In this document: in pieces, positions 20,369-29,522 of the stretch
How the letters are laid out: each line of letters begins with the position of its first letter
How positions within the stretch are numbered: the stretch's first letter is position 1
Source of the DNA: Bacteriovoracaceae bacterium
Lineage (GTDB): Bacteria; Bdellovibrionota; Bacteriovoracia; Bacteriovoracales; Bacteriovoracaceae
Assembly: GCA_947450475.1 (NCBI GenBank)
Contig: CANFVK010000003.1
Location: 186,001-250,000 of the forward strand
Direction: 5' to 3'
Length of the DNA: 64,000 nucleotides
Position numbers and translations under genes: made by a program
The notes under the pieces: model-generated
What the model was told of the DNA's origin: nothing
Seen by the model: only the letters and a program-made list of their open reading frames with translations
The model's database searches: none

Positions 20369-21112
20369 ATGGGACTAATTGCCTCAGGCAATACCGATAT
20401 TGGCAGAAAACGTAAAACGAATCAAGATTCGTTTTACGTAAGTATTGAGCACAAACTCTTTGTCGTCGCGGATGGAATGGGTGGACATAATGGGGGTGAT
20501 ATCGCTTCGCAGATCGCCGTAAAAGCCTATCCAGACTACTTAATTAAAAATTATAGCATGGACCCCATACATCTTGTAACTGGATCAATCAAAGAAACGA
20601 ATCGATCAATAAAGTCTTTTGGTGAAAAACATCCTGAGTTGGTTGGGATGGGAACAACTGTTGTAAGTCTTTTTTTTCGAGGTCAAAATATTTATATCGG
20701 CAATGTTGGAGACTCAAGAGCATATTTAATAAATCAAAAAAAAATTTTTCAGCTTTCAAGAGATCATTCCTTGGTCCAAGAAAAACTTAATTATGGCATT
20801 TATAATCGTGAGCAAGCGGCCAATGATCCTCAAAAAAATGTACTCGTTCGAACAGTCGGATTTGATGATGATGTTGATGTTGATGTGTTTGTCTATAAAG
20901 TCAACAAGAACGATATATTTCTTTGCTGCTCTGATGGACTCCACGGAAAAGTCAGCGATGAAGATATACTCTATCTGGCAAATAAAATAATACCTGATCC
21001 CTCTGTTGCAAACACCACTTCCGCCGATCTTTTAATTAAATCACTTATTGCACAAGCCAATGAAAATGGCGGTCAGGATAACATCACGGCAATTGTTGTT
21101 ATTGCCCAATAA
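20369..21112 (+). CDS. PP2C-family serine/threonine protein phosphatase
   Basis: The 247-residue protein has all core PP2C motifs: NQDSFYV with metal-binding Asp20, FVVADGMGGHNGGD with Asp35/Gly36, GMGTTVVS, NVGDSRAYLI, SRDHSLVQ, CSDGLHGKV and GGQDNITAIVV. It is a stand-alone, cytosolic, metal-dependent phosphatase of the PrpC/Stp type. I chose the ATG at 20369; a TTG four codons upstream gives no better match. It is transcribed away from prkA, so kinase and phosphatase share a 169-base regulatory interval. No Ser/Thr kinase of the Hanks type is visible next to it, which is unusual for Stp-like enzymes. Confidence 0.93.
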   Translation: MGLIASGNTDIGRKRKTNQDSFYVSIEHKLFVVADGMGGHNGGDIASQIAVKAYPDYLIKNYSMDPIHLVTGSIKETNRSIKSFGEKHPELVGMGTTVVSLFFRGQNIYIGNVGDSRAYLINQKKIFQLSRDHSLVQEKLNYGIYNREQAANDPQKNVLVRTVGFDDDVDVDVFVYKVNKNDIFLCCSDGLHGKVSDEDILYLANKIIPDPSVANTTSADLLIKSLIAQANENGGQDNITAIVVIAQ

Positions 21113-21175
21113 ATTGTTGCCAACTACCCTTTGAAAAACTACAATTTAACTCAGACCATTATATATTATATAGCC

Positions 21176-21180
21176 GGAGA
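21176..21180 (+). promoter_or_regulatory. Ribosome binding site that supports a TTG start
   Basis: GGAGA ends six bases before the TTG at 21187. The next in-frame ATG, seven codons later, would delete the conserved start of the protein and has no such site. Confidence 0.75.
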
Positions 21181-21186
21181 ATATCT

Positions 21187-22305
21187 TTGGATCGCTATTA
21201 CACGTTGATGATTATTCCAGAAAAAAATAAAGAAGTAAGATCTATTAAAATTCCCCGAATACTTTTTAAAAGCTTAGTTTTTCTTTTCATTACTTTTATT
21301 GTATTGCTCGGAATTTTAACATACGACTATTGGAATGTTTTAAGCCAAGTTTATGAGAATAAGCACTTATTAGCGGAAAATAGACAATTAAAAGAACAAG
21401 TTCAATTATTCCAAATGAAGCTCAATTCAATTACTGAAGACTTAGAGCGCATAAATGTCTTTGAAAGAAAATTGAGATCTATTACTGGCCTTGAAGCTAT
21501 TAAAGCAACAACTGTTGATTCAGGAAATATTAACGATATTTCAAATCCAATCGTAAAAAGAGATTCTGCTCCAATCTCAGAACCAGATAGAGATTATTTT
21601 CCTGGTTCAATGATTAAGGTTTTCAAATCATCTCCAAAATTAGCATCAGAAAAGCTAACACAATTTGAAGATGATAAAAAATATATCGATACTAAAAAAG
21701 ATTATGAAGAAAAAATTGCTAATTCTTTCGGGCAGAGCGAAGGCTTTGCTTATAGTAAAGAATGGTCTTTTCTAACTCGGCAAAGTTTATCAATGGCACC
21801 AATGTATGCTGAGTTTGATTTTAAGTATGATGTAGTTGTTAACTTTCTAAAAGAGATTGAAGTTAGAGTTCATCAACTTGATCAACACTTGATGGATAAG
21901 GACTCATTTTTAAGGTCAACGCCAACCTTGATGCCTGCTCAAGGCCATCTAACTTCAGGTTATGGGCCAAGAATGAGTCCGTATGCAGGCAGAATAAAAA
22001 TGCACGAAGGTCTAGACGTTGGGGCTCCAATTGGTACTCCAATTGTTTCTCCTGCAGACGGCGTAGTGACTTTTTCAGGACCAAAGCCAGGATTTGGCAA
22101 TTTTGTACAAATTGACCATGGTTATGGTGTTGAAACAATTTTTGGACACGCCTCTACTCTCTCAGTTAAAAAAGGTCAAAAAGTTATCCGGGGTGATAAA
22201 ATTGCAACGGTTGGCAATACTGGATATTCAACAGGGCCACATGTTCACTATGAAGTTAGAGTAAACGGAACACCTGTCGATCCACTTTATTATGTTCTAA
22301 ACTAA
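21187..22305 (+). CDS. Membrane-anchored M23 (LytM-type) peptidase
   Basis: The 372-residue protein begins at a TTG with GGAGA in front. It has a short N-terminal tail (YYTLMIIPEKNKEVRSIKIP), one membrane helix (about 29-45), a periplasmic coiled coil (about 55-95) and a C-terminal M23 domain from about 250. Zinc ligands are visible as H273 and D277 in HEGLD and H354 in PHVHYE; H321 is the further catalytic histidine. All ligands are intact, so it is likely an active peptidoglycan endopeptidase rather than an EnvC-like activator. It lies 48 bases upstream of secA. Confidence 0.9.
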   Translation: MDRYYTLMIIPEKNKEVRSIKIPRILFKSLVFLFITFIVLLGILTYDYWNVLSQVYENKHLLAENRQLKEQVQLFQMKLNSITEDLERINVFERKLRSITGLEAIKATTVDSGNINDISNPIVKRDSAPISEPDRDYFPGSMIKVFKSSPKLASEKLTQFEDDKKYIDTKKDYEEKIANSFGQSEGFAYSKEWSFLTRQSLSMAPMYAEFDFKYDVVVNFLKEIEVRVHQLDQHLMDKDSFLRSTPTLMPAQGHLTSGYGPRMSPYAGRIKMHEGLDVGAPIGTPIVSPADGVVTFSGPKPGFGNFVQIDHGYGVETIFGHASTLSVKKGQKVIRGDKIATVGNTGYSTGPHVHYEVRVNGTPVDPLYYVLN

Positions 22306-22353
22306 ATTTTATTTAATCTAAAAATATTTTTTTGGCCGAGGAGCCCTACATTT

Positions 22354-24906
22354 ATGAATCCATTACAATTAATTTTCGGTACAAAATACGACCGTGATTT
22401 GAAAAAACTAAGACCTTTTGTTGAAAAAATAAACGTTCTTGAATCTGAAATGCAAAAATTAAGTGACGATCAATTAAAAGCTCAAACTCCTAAACTCAAA
22501 GAACTTATAGCAAAGGGAACACCAACTGCTGAACTAATACCAGAGGCTTTTGCAACAATCAGAGAAGCTTCTAAAAGAGTAATGAACATGCGTCACTTTG
22601 ACGTTCAGCTTATGGGCGGAATAGCATTGTACAATGGCTCTATTTCGGAAATGAAGACGGGTGAAGGAAAAACACTTACTGCGACACTTCCACTCTATCT
22701 TATCGCTCTTGAGGGAAAAGGAGCTCATGTTGTTACAGTAAATGATTATCTGGCTAAACGTGATGCTACTGAAATGGGAGTACTATATAATTGGCTAGGA
22801 CTCAGTGTTGGTTGTATTTTATCACAAATGTCTGATGAAGAGAGGCAAGTTGCTTATAGGGCCGATATTACATATGGAACAAATAACGAGTTCGCATTTG
22901 ATTATCTTAGAGATAATATGAAGTTTTCATTAGAAGAATATGTTCAGCGTGATCATCACTTTTGTATCGTTGATGAAGTTGATTCTATTTTAATTGACGA
23001 GGCAAGAACACCATTATTAATCTCAGGTCCCAGCGAGGGAGATCCTTCACTTTATTACGTTGCAAATGACATCATTCCAAAGCTAGCAAAGACAATTCAT
23101 TTCAATGTTGATGAAAAAGCAAGAAGTGCGACATTTACTGATGATGGGATTGTTAGAGTACAAGAAATATTAAACATTGAAAATCTTTTCAAAGTCGAAC
23201 ACTCCAACCTACTTCATCACCTAAACCAAGCGCTTAAGGCACACAGCCTTTTTAAGATAGACGTTGACTATGTTAATAGAGATGGACAAATCATCATAGT
23301 TGACGAATTTACAGGAAGATTAAAAGAAGGATCTAGGTGGTCTGATGGATTACATCAATCAGTCGAAGCAAAAGAAGGCGTTCAGATAAAATCTGAAAAC
23401 CAAACACTAGCATCAATTACATTTCAAAATTATTTTAAATTATATAAAAAATTATCAGGGATGACTGGAACTGCTGATACTGAAGCCGAAGAATTTCAAA
23501 AAATTTATAATTTAGACGTTGTGGTTATTCCTACCAATCTTCCGATGAGAAGAAATGATGAAGCTGACATCATTTACAAAAATAAAGCAGCTAAATATAA
23601 AGCAGTTGCTGAATTAATTAAAACATTGCACAAAAAAGGCCAACCGGTTCTTGTTGGTACCATCGCAATTGAAACCAGTGAATTAATCTCTAATTATTTA
23701 AAACAAGAAGGAGTTCCTCACGAGGTCCTAAATGCCAAGCAACATGAAAGAGAAGCTGAAATTGTAAAAAATGCAGGTCAAAAAGGTAGTGTTACGATTG
23801 CCACCAATATGGCCGGTCGCGGAACCGACATCAAATTAACAGATGAAACTAAATCTCTTGGAGGATTATATATTCTCGGAACTGAAAGACATGAATCAAG
23901 AAGAATAGATAATCAATTGAGAGGTCGTTCTGGCCGTCAAGGAGATCCTGGGAATTCAAAGTTCTTTCTATCACTTGAGGATGATCTCATGAGAATTTTT
24001 GGATCTGACAAGATTTCTGGATTGATGAATACCTTGGGCATGAAAGAAGATGAACCAATCGAACACAAAATGATTTCAAATGCGATTGCAAAAGCACAGA
24101 AAAAAGTAGAGGCCCATAATTTTGATATTAGAAAGCATCTTCTAGAATACGACAATGTTATGAATGAACAGCGAAGAATTATTTATAAAATTCGTCGAGA
24201 TATCCTAAATGACCAGGACAATATTGGTTTCGTTCAGGAAATGATTGAAGATGTTGCTATAGAGTTGCTTGAGATTTATCGCCCAGAAAAAAAGATTCAA
24301 GTTGAATCATGGGACTGGGCTGAAATGAAAAAAGGCTTTAGTCATACCTTTAATACTGAGTATGAAATGAAGTCTGATGAATGTATTCAAGCATACGATG
24401 GCGAAATAGAACGTTATTTTGCAGATATTGCAAAAAATATTTTAGAAAAAAAATTCTCTCAATATGATCCTGAGCAAGTTAAGTACGCACTGAAAGAAAT
24501 ACTACTTTCAGCATTTGATCAACACTGGAAAGATCATCTCTTGCAAATGGATCATGTAAAAGAAGGCATTAATCTTAGAGCATATGCTCAGAAAGACCCG
24601 CTTACTGAATACAAAAAAGAATCATTTACATTGTTTGAAACAATGAAAGGACAAGTTAAAAAATCAATCGTTAGTAATTTATTTACGGTTAGACTCTATT
24701 CAAAAGAGGAAATTGAAGAACTGCAAAAAAGGCACCAGGAAGAACTGGAAGCTCAATTAGAAGCTCACAAAAACTTAATTGCACAGGAAAGTAAAAAAGA
24801 AGAAGCAAAAGCTATTAAACGAGGAAATCCAAAAGTTGGGCGCAATGATCCATGTCCATGCGGATCTGGTAAAAAATATAAGCAATGCCATGGAGTAGAA
24901 GCTTAA
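22354..24906 (+). CDS. secA: Preprotein translocase ATPase SecA
   Basis: Motor of the Sec export pathway; 850 residues. Visible landmarks are [23 protein letters not shown] (Walker A region), [20 protein letters not shown] (DEAD-like motif), the preprotein cross-linking domain, [12 protein letters not shown], the [11 protein letters not shown] helicase motif, and the C-terminal zinc-binding tail [13 protein letters not shown] that contacts SecB or the ribosome. Length is typical of proteobacterial SecA (about 900, with a slightly short linker). GAGGAG lies 11 bases before the ATG. Its stop overlaps the next ATG by one base (TAATG). Confidence 0.98.
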   Translation: MNPLQLIFGTKYDRDLKKLRPFVEKINVLESEMQKLSDDQLKAQTPKLKELIAKGTPTAELIPEAFATIREASKRVMNMRHFDVQLMGGIALYNGSISEMKTGEGKTLTATLPLYLIALEGKGAHVVTVNDYLAKRDATEMGVLYNWLGLSVGCILSQMSDEERQVAYRADITYGTNNEFAFDYLRDNMKFSLEEYVQRDHHFCIVDEVDSILIDEARTPLLISGPSEGDPSLYYVANDIIPKLAKTIHFNVDEKARSATFTDDGIVRVQEILNIENLFKVEHSNLLHHLNQALKAHSLFKIDVDYVNRDGQIIIVDEFTGRLKEGSRWSDGLHQSVEAKEGVQIKSENQTLASITFQNYFKLYKKLSGMTGTADTEAEEFQKIYNLDVVVIPTNLPMRRNDEADIIYKNKAAKYKAVAELIKTLHKKGQPVLVGTIAIETSELISNYLKQEGVPHEVLNAKQHEREAEIVKNAGQKGSVTIATNMAGRGTDIKLTDETKSLGGLYILGTERHESRRIDNQLRGRSGRQGDPGNSKFFLSLEDDLMRIFGSDKISGLMNTLGMKEDEPIEHKMISNAIAKAQKKVEAHNFDIRKHLLEYDNVMNEQRRIIYKIRRDILNDQDNIGFVQEMIEDVAIELLEIYRPEKKIQVESWDWAEMKKGFSHTFNTEYEMKSDECIQAYDGEIERYFADIAKNILEKKFSQYDPEQVKYALKEILLSAFDQHWKDHLLQMDHVKEGINLRAYAQKDPLTEYKKESFTLFETMKGQVKKSIVSNLFTVRLYSKEEIEELQKRHQEELEAQLEAHKNLIAQESKKEEAKAIKRGNPKVGRNDPCPCGSGKKYKQCHGVEA

Positions 24907-26339
24907 TGAGCAACAATCATGACTACGAAAATGAAGATGATGATGATCGAAAAGACCTAACTCGCATCGAAGATCTTTCCGAATTTCTTCATCATGAAGA
25001 TCCAGAAGTTGAATCGCGCTTCGTTAACTTGACACCTCCTAGTTCCAACACTCAAGAATCAAATACCAGCTTAAATGGTGCTTTGGACTTAAATGAAATA
25101 GATGAGTTACCCAGTCTACCTCACGAAGCTCAAGAACTTTCAGAAGATTTACCAGGTGAGATCGATACTTTTGCAGAGGATTTTACAACTTCAACTGATT
25201 TTGGCTCCAACGGTGAAGAAAATTCATTTGTTTACGACGATCCTTCCACTGAAAATAATTTAGAAAATGAAGATATCTCGAACGAAAATTTCTCTGGAAG
25301 TTATATTTCAGATGAATTAATTAATTCAGATTTTTCTTCTGACATACTTATTAGTGAAAATAATGAAATTGAAAAAGAAAATATAACTCAAAATGATTTT
25401 CATCAATCAAATAACGACTTTCAATCAAATGCTAATGACGATTCCAGTGAATTTTTAAACAGCACAGACGAAGTAAATCAAGACAAATTCTTCAATGAAG
25501 AATTAAAATCAGAAAAACTTGATGATGTAAAAAATTTCGCACAAAATTTTTCTTATGGGCAAGTAAATGCTTCAGGCAACCCTCCATTCAGTGTCATCGT
25601 TAGAAATATTAAATATAAAGAAGACGCTCAAAGTATTCTTTCATTTTTAAAAGAATTTTCTATAGTTAATGATAACAACTTGGCAGAAACGGAGAAAGCA
25701 TTAGAGTTAGGATCCTTGCTCATACCGCAGATAAGTGAATATACTGCAATTATACTTACTCATAAATTTCGACGATTTGATTGTGATATCGAAATAGGGC
25801 TTTCAGATGAAGTTCACCCTTCTCGTTCTGGCGAAAGTAACCCAAAAGGTCTATCTAAAAAAGAGAGCCTTTATCAAAACCGCAAAGATTCTTACAAGAA
25901 AGAAAGCAATACTCATTCACTAACAGAGATCATCACCTCTACAATGCCATCGTTAGAAGGCTATGACATCATAAGATATCATGGTGTGCAAACTTGCATG
26001 ACCCTAGTAGAAGAAAATGAACTTGAGCGCTTAAAATATGTTCAGAAAACAATAAGAAATAACTCAGAACTATATCCTCTTGAAAGTGACCTAATTGAGC
26101 AATATACATCACTCCCAGATGTGACTCTTGATGCCTTCAATGATTTTCATAAATCTTTTGATATTCTATTCATAGACCTACTTGACCAACTTAAACATAA
26201 GGCCCAAAAAGAAAATGCCAATGCACTATTAGGAATAAATTATCAAATAGCACATCTTCCAATTAACAAAAAAGATAATGATCAGGCCGTATATCAAATT
26301 ATTTGTAGTGCGACTCTAGCATCGGTAAGAGAAAGATGA
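24906..26339 (+). CDS. Acidic protein with disordered N-terminal half and YbjQ-like C-terminal domain
   Basis: The 477-residue start at 24906 overlaps the secA stop (TAATG); an earlier in-frame start lies inside secA. Residues 1 to about 215 are extremely acidic and Ser/Asn-rich with no hydrophobic segments, probably disordered. Residues about 223-305 form a small domain (PPFSVIVRNIKYKEDAQSIL onward) with two helical pairs that I cannot assign. The last about 135 residues (TSTMPSLEGYDIIRYHGVQT to AVYQIICSATLAS) resemble the YbjQ/DUF74 fold, with an A-x-x-x-A-N-A-L-L-G-I core. The protein is cytosolic. Its stop overlaps the glpD-like gene by four bases. Function unknown; coupling to secA is suggestive only. 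Confidence 0.65.
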   Translation: MSNNHDYENEDDDDRKDLTRIEDLSEFLHHEDPEVESRFVNLTPPSSNTQESNTSLNGALDLNEIDELPSLPHEAQELSEDLPGEIDTFAEDFTTSTDFGSNGEENSFVYDDPSTENNLENEDISNENFSGSYISDELINSDFSSDILISENNEIEKENITQNDFHQSNNDFQSNANDDSSEFLNSTDEVNQDKFFNEELKSEKLDDVKNFAQNFSYGQVNASGNPPFSVIVRNIKYKEDAQSILSFLKEFSIVNDNNLAETEKALELGSLLIPQISEYTAIILTHKFRRFDCDIEIGLSDEVHPSRSGESNPKGLSKKESLYQNRKDSYKKESNTHSLTEIITSTMPSLEGYDIIRYHGVQTCMTLVEENELERLKYVQKTIRNNSELYPLESDLIEQYTSLPDVTLDAFNDFHKSFDILFIDLLDQLKHKAQKENANALLGINYQIAHLPINKKDNDQAVYQIICSATLASVRER

Positions 26340-27751
26340 AACATTATCAAGCGGTAGTGGTAGGAGGCGGAATTGTTGGAGCAGGAATATTTCGAGACCT
26401 AAGTCTTCACGGAATCAATACTCTTCTTATCGATAAAAATGATTTCTCATCTCAAACAAGCCAAAAAAGTTCAAAAATGCTTCATGGTGGGATCCGATAT
26501 CTGGAAAATATGGACTTTAAACTTGTTTTTGAAGCATTACACGAAAAGAATATTTGGCTAAAAATGACGCCTCACCTAACTAGAGAAGTGCCATTACACC
26601 TACCTGTTTACAAAGATTCTAAAAGACCATTGTGGATGATCCATGTAGGATTATTTATATATGATCTACTTTCCAAATTCAAAAACTCCCCTTTTAAAAT
26701 TAAAAATGCTCATGAAACACTGGAATCTATTCCACAATTAAAAGCAATTGATCTGAGGGGATCCGGTGTCTATTTTGATGGTATTATGGATGATGCTAAA
26801 ATAACGCTAGAAGTTATCTACGATGGATTATTTGAAAAAAATGCCGAAGCAAAAAGCTATATGGAATTATTAGATGTAAACATTTCTGAAGGTCTAAATA
26901 TTTTAAAAGTTAGAGACATCACCAACAATACAATTGAACAAATTAGCTGCGACCAAATAATCTATGCTCTTGGACCACATACAGATGCTTTTTTAAAAAA
27001 GATCGCCGTATATCGTTGGCAAAATGTCCTTCTTCCATCCAAGGGATCTCATTTATGGATTGCTTCAAGAGATCTACCTATTAAATTTCCAATTGTAATT
27101 ACGACAAAAGATAATAGGGTAATTTTTGTCATCCCTCATGAAGACTTTGTTCTCGTAGGTACAACTGAAGTTGAAATGGATGGAGATTTTGACAATGTTA
27201 TTGCAAGTGAAAGCGAAATAAATTACTTACTACAGGCAATCCAGGATTATTTTCCAACACTAAATCTAGACAGATCTCACATCATATCAACCTTTGCAGG
27301 CATTAGACCTTTAATAAAAGAAGATGGAGCAGATAGAGGAAAAACCTCGAGAGAACATAAAATATTTCAGCCACTTGAGCAAACTTATGTCATAGCAGGT
27401 GGTAAATACACAACATTTCGAATCATGGGAGTCGAAATCACGAAAGAAATATGTCACAAACATGGAATAGCCTACAATGAAGACTTATCCTTAAATCCAC
27501 TTAGACAAAAATCTATTGTATTACCATTTAATTGGAAGCTACCAACTCAAGAAGAATTAATCACAATATGTAAAAAGGAATTTCCTACTACATTTCAAGA
27601 CTTAGTTCAAAGAAGATTATCAATAAGCAATAGAAGAATGTGGCAACTAAGAGCTCCAGAGACCAACTTCGATCAGTATTTTTCTGCAAATTTATTAGAA
27701 CTAAGCAAGTATATAAAAATGACCGCTGATGATATAAAGTCCTTTCTTTAA
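26336..27751 (+). CDS. glpD: FAD-dependent glycerol-3-phosphate dehydrogenase (GlpD/GlpA family)
   Basis: Oxidises sn-glycerol 3-phosphate to dihydroxyacetone phosphate at the inner membrane, passing electrons to quinone. The 471-residue protein shows the FAD dinucleotide motif VVGGGIVGAGIFRDLSLHG (8-26), the family block SKMLHGGIRYLE, the second FAD region LGPHTDAFL, LVGTTEVEMDGD, and STFAGIRPLI followed by VIAGGKYTTFR. It is 30-60 residues shorter than most GlpD proteins, with a reduced C-terminal DAO_C domain. It is coupled to the acidic protein by an ATGA overlap. Confidence 0.9.
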   Translation: MKHYQAVVVGGGIVGAGIFRDLSLHGINTLLIDKNDFSSQTSQKSSKMLHGGIRYLENMDFKLVFEALHEKNIWLKMTPHLTREVPLHLPVYKDSKRPLWMIHVGLFIYDLLSKFKNSPFKIKNAHETLESIPQLKAIDLRGSGVYFDGIMDDAKITLEVIYDGLFEKNAEAKSYMELLDVNISEGLNILKVRDITNNTIEQISCDQIIYALGPHTDAFLKKIAVYRWQNVLLPSKGSHLWIASRDLPIKFPIVITTKDNRVIFVIPHEDFVLVGTTEVEMDGDFDNVIASESEINYLLQAIQDYFPTLNLDRSHIISTFAGIRPLIKEDGADRGKTSREHKIFQPLEQTYVIAGGKYTTFRIMGVEITKEICHKHGIAYNEDLSLNPLRQKSIVLPFNWKLPTQEELITICKKEFPTTFQDLVQRRLSISNRRMWQLRAPETNFDQYFSANLLELSKYIKMTADDIKSFL

Positions 27752-27817
27752 ATATTCGCTATAGTTTTTATATATTTAAAAAATTCTCAATAATGGTTTA
27801 CATTCACTTCTGACTTT

Positions 27818-27834
27818 AGGTGCCTTAAGCACCT
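27818..27834. repeat. 6-bp inverted repeat in the leader of the small secreted protein gene
   Basis: AGGTGC and GCACCT are separated by CTTAA and end seven bases before the AGGAGG ribosome binding site of the gene at 27856. There is no T-run, so it is not a terminator for glpD. It could be an operator or an mRNA hairpin that tunes translation. Confidence 0.5.
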
Positions 27835-27855
27835 CATCTCAGGAGGAAAATCATT

Positions 27856-28281
27856 ATGAAATTAATTTTAAAGAACACCTGTTTTTTTGTGTTGTTTGCC
27901 CTTTCATCTAACTATGCATTTGCTTATCCCACAAATTTTATTGGAACTTGGAAAAACTTAAATCCTAATACCAGAGGAATAGTTAAACTTATTATTACCC
28001 CAGGACCTATAATGAGGATGTATGGCGCCTGTACTCCAACTCCATGTGACAATGGAACAACAAGTCTTATAACTTTTGGAAATAATGTTTCAGACCTTAA
28101 TCACAAAGTAGCAGTTGGACATTTTAATCTGAATTTTAAAAAAATTGGTACAACATTAAAGTTGTTAAATAATAATCGATTAAGCTTTGAACATTTCAAT
28201 CAATTTACTGATAGTAGCGGCAGACAAAATTACTGGATGACCGAAAACTTCAAAAAGGTTTTGCCTTACAATGAAGAATAA
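27856..28281 (+). CDS. Small secreted protein with a G-T-W-x-N-x-x-P-x-T-R-G motif (unknown function)
   Basis: The 141-residue protein has a clear signal peptide (residues 1-23, ending YAFA-YP). The mature part starts with FIGTWKNLNPNTRG (28-41), a small beta-rich domain with a paired-cysteine segment YGACTPTPCDNG (56-67), and a motif resembling lipocalin- or avidin-like small secreted domains that carry G-x-W-x-N-x-x-x-x-T-R-G and G-x-C-x-P-x-x-C-x-x-G. That family has no firm function known to me. AGGAGG, the strongest ribosome binding site in this area (27841-27846), precedes the ATG, suggesting high expression. A terminator follows. Confidence 0.75.
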   Translation: MKLILKNTCFFVLFALSSNYAFAYPTNFIGTWKNLNPNTRGIVKLIITPGPIMRMYGACTPTPCDNGTTSLITFGNNVSDLNHKVAVGHFNLNFKKIGTTLKLLNNNRLSFEHFNQFTDSSGRQNYWMTENFKKVLPYNEE

Positions 28282-28294
28282 TTAGGGAGCACCA

Positions 28295-28323
28295 GAGGAG
28301 TGTCTCAAGAGAAAGCACTCCTC
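28295..28323. terminator. Hairpin between two convergent genes, probable bidirectional terminator
   Basis: A perfect 8-bp stem (GAGGAGTG at 28295-28302, CACTCCTC at 28316-28323) with a 13-base loop lies between the stop of the small secreted protein and the stop of the convergent barrel gene. The T-tracts on both sides are weak, so efficiency is uncertain. Confidence 0.65.
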
Positions 28324-28330
28324 ATCTTAT

Positions 28331-29512
28331 TTAAAATCGATAAGAAAAACCCGTTTGTATTCTTGGACCAGACAAAGTACGGGCCGCGGAAAGCGACTTG
28401 CTTGAATTGGAATATGTAATATCAAAGGTATCATTAGAAATAAAGTAATCTGCGAGTACACGAACACCAAAACCATTTTTAAGGAAGTATTTTGCTCCAA
28501 GGCCAAAAGTAAAAAAAGAGTTTTTAAGAGTTCCTGATTGTGTTGAACTAATGGCGGTAACAACTTGCCCCTGAGATATCGATGCACTTCCACTACCAAT
28601 GCTTACATCACCAAAAAGAATTATTTTATTAGGTTGATTTGCTAAATTATAAAAATGATATCTGGCTCCACCTCCAAAACCCAAAAGACTTGACGTAAAT
28701 TTTAAATCAGGTGATAGGACATCATTTTTGCTAGATTTATAATATATGAAAGCATTAATTGAAACGCTATCAAAGAATTCGTTTGAACCTGAAAAAAAAC
28801 GTTCAATTCCAGAAATCAGTTCCACGTTTGAAGAAAGTGATTCAGTATTAGAATTACCTTTGACACCATCAATTTCATAACTACTATAAGACCCTGAAAG
28901 AGAATTGAAATTGATAGAGCTCCATATTTCCCAATTTTTTTCGGAAATATTTATTGAAGATTGATCAAATTCACTAACATCAGTAGATTCTTTAGTTTTT
29001 TTAGATGAATCTTTATTGGGACGAGATTTAGGTTCGTCATTTTTAATCCCCATCTCTTCTAATTCCTTAATATCAGACGGCGCTAAGGCTTTAGAACTAT
29101 CAGAATTTTTTGAATCTTCAGTAAGGCTCATCTTTTCTGAAGCGACAGCCACTTCTTCATCTTTCATGCTCTTGGTAGGATCATTCGTTATCTTTACTGG
29201 GCTTGCAATTTTTAAATTAAGGACCTTACCTTCAATGATTTCGTTATTATCAACGACTCTATAAAGTGACCAAATTGAGCGAGATGGTGAAACCTTTTCA
29301 ACCAATCCTCGAGCAATAACTCCAGAAGTAATAAAAAACTTAGCATGGTCACCTACAACCAAACCATCTTCCGCCCCTCTGTTGATCAAAATAGTTTTTT
29401 TTGAATTTGAAACTTTCAAAAAACGTAAAGTCAATTTTTCATCAATTTCAAGGGCAAATACTGGTTGAAAAAAACTTATTATCATCAATGACAACATTAA
29501 TATATGCTTCAT
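28331..29512 (-). CDS. Exported protein with small N-terminal domain, charged linker and predicted outer-membrane beta-barrel (paralogue of the next gene)
   Basis: 393 residues from the ATG at 29512, which has AGGAGA six bases upstream; a TTG just before it is less likely. A signal peptide (1-22) is followed by a small strand-rich domain (about 25-105; INRGAEDGLVVGDHAKFFIT, EKVSPSRSIWSLYRV), reminiscent of the C-terminal part of FlgT-like proteins. A disordered acidic/Lys-rich linker follows (about 106-190), then about 200 residues of amphipathic strands ending GPRIQTGFSYRF with a terminal Phe, the usual barrel insertion signal. I infer an outer-membrane barrel. It is seven bases from the end of the related upstream gene. 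Confidence 0.68.
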   Translation of the reverse strand: MKHILMLSLMIISFFQPVFALEIDEKLTLRFLKVSNSKKTILINRGAEDGLVVGDHAKFFITSGVIARGLVEKVSPSRSIWSLYRVVDNNEIIEGKVLNLKIASPVKITNDPTKSMKDEEVAVASEKMSLTEDSKNSDSSKALAPSDIKELEEMGIKNDEPKSRPNKDSSKKTKESTDVSEFDQSSINISEKNWEIWSSINFNSLSGSYSSYEIDGVKGNSNTESLSSNVELISGIERFFSGSNEFFDSVSINAFIYYKSSKNDVLSPDLKFTSSLLGFGGGARYHFYNLANQPNKIILFGDVSIGSGSASISQGQVVTAISSTQSGTLKNSFFTFGLGAKYFLKNGFGVRVLADYFISNDTFDITYSNSSKSLSAARTLSGPRIQTGFSYRF

Positions 29513-29522
29513 CAATTTTCTC

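Noticed and set aside
27752..27817. Terminator after glpD
   Set aside because: A/T-rich, but no stem of useful length before the 27818 repeat.
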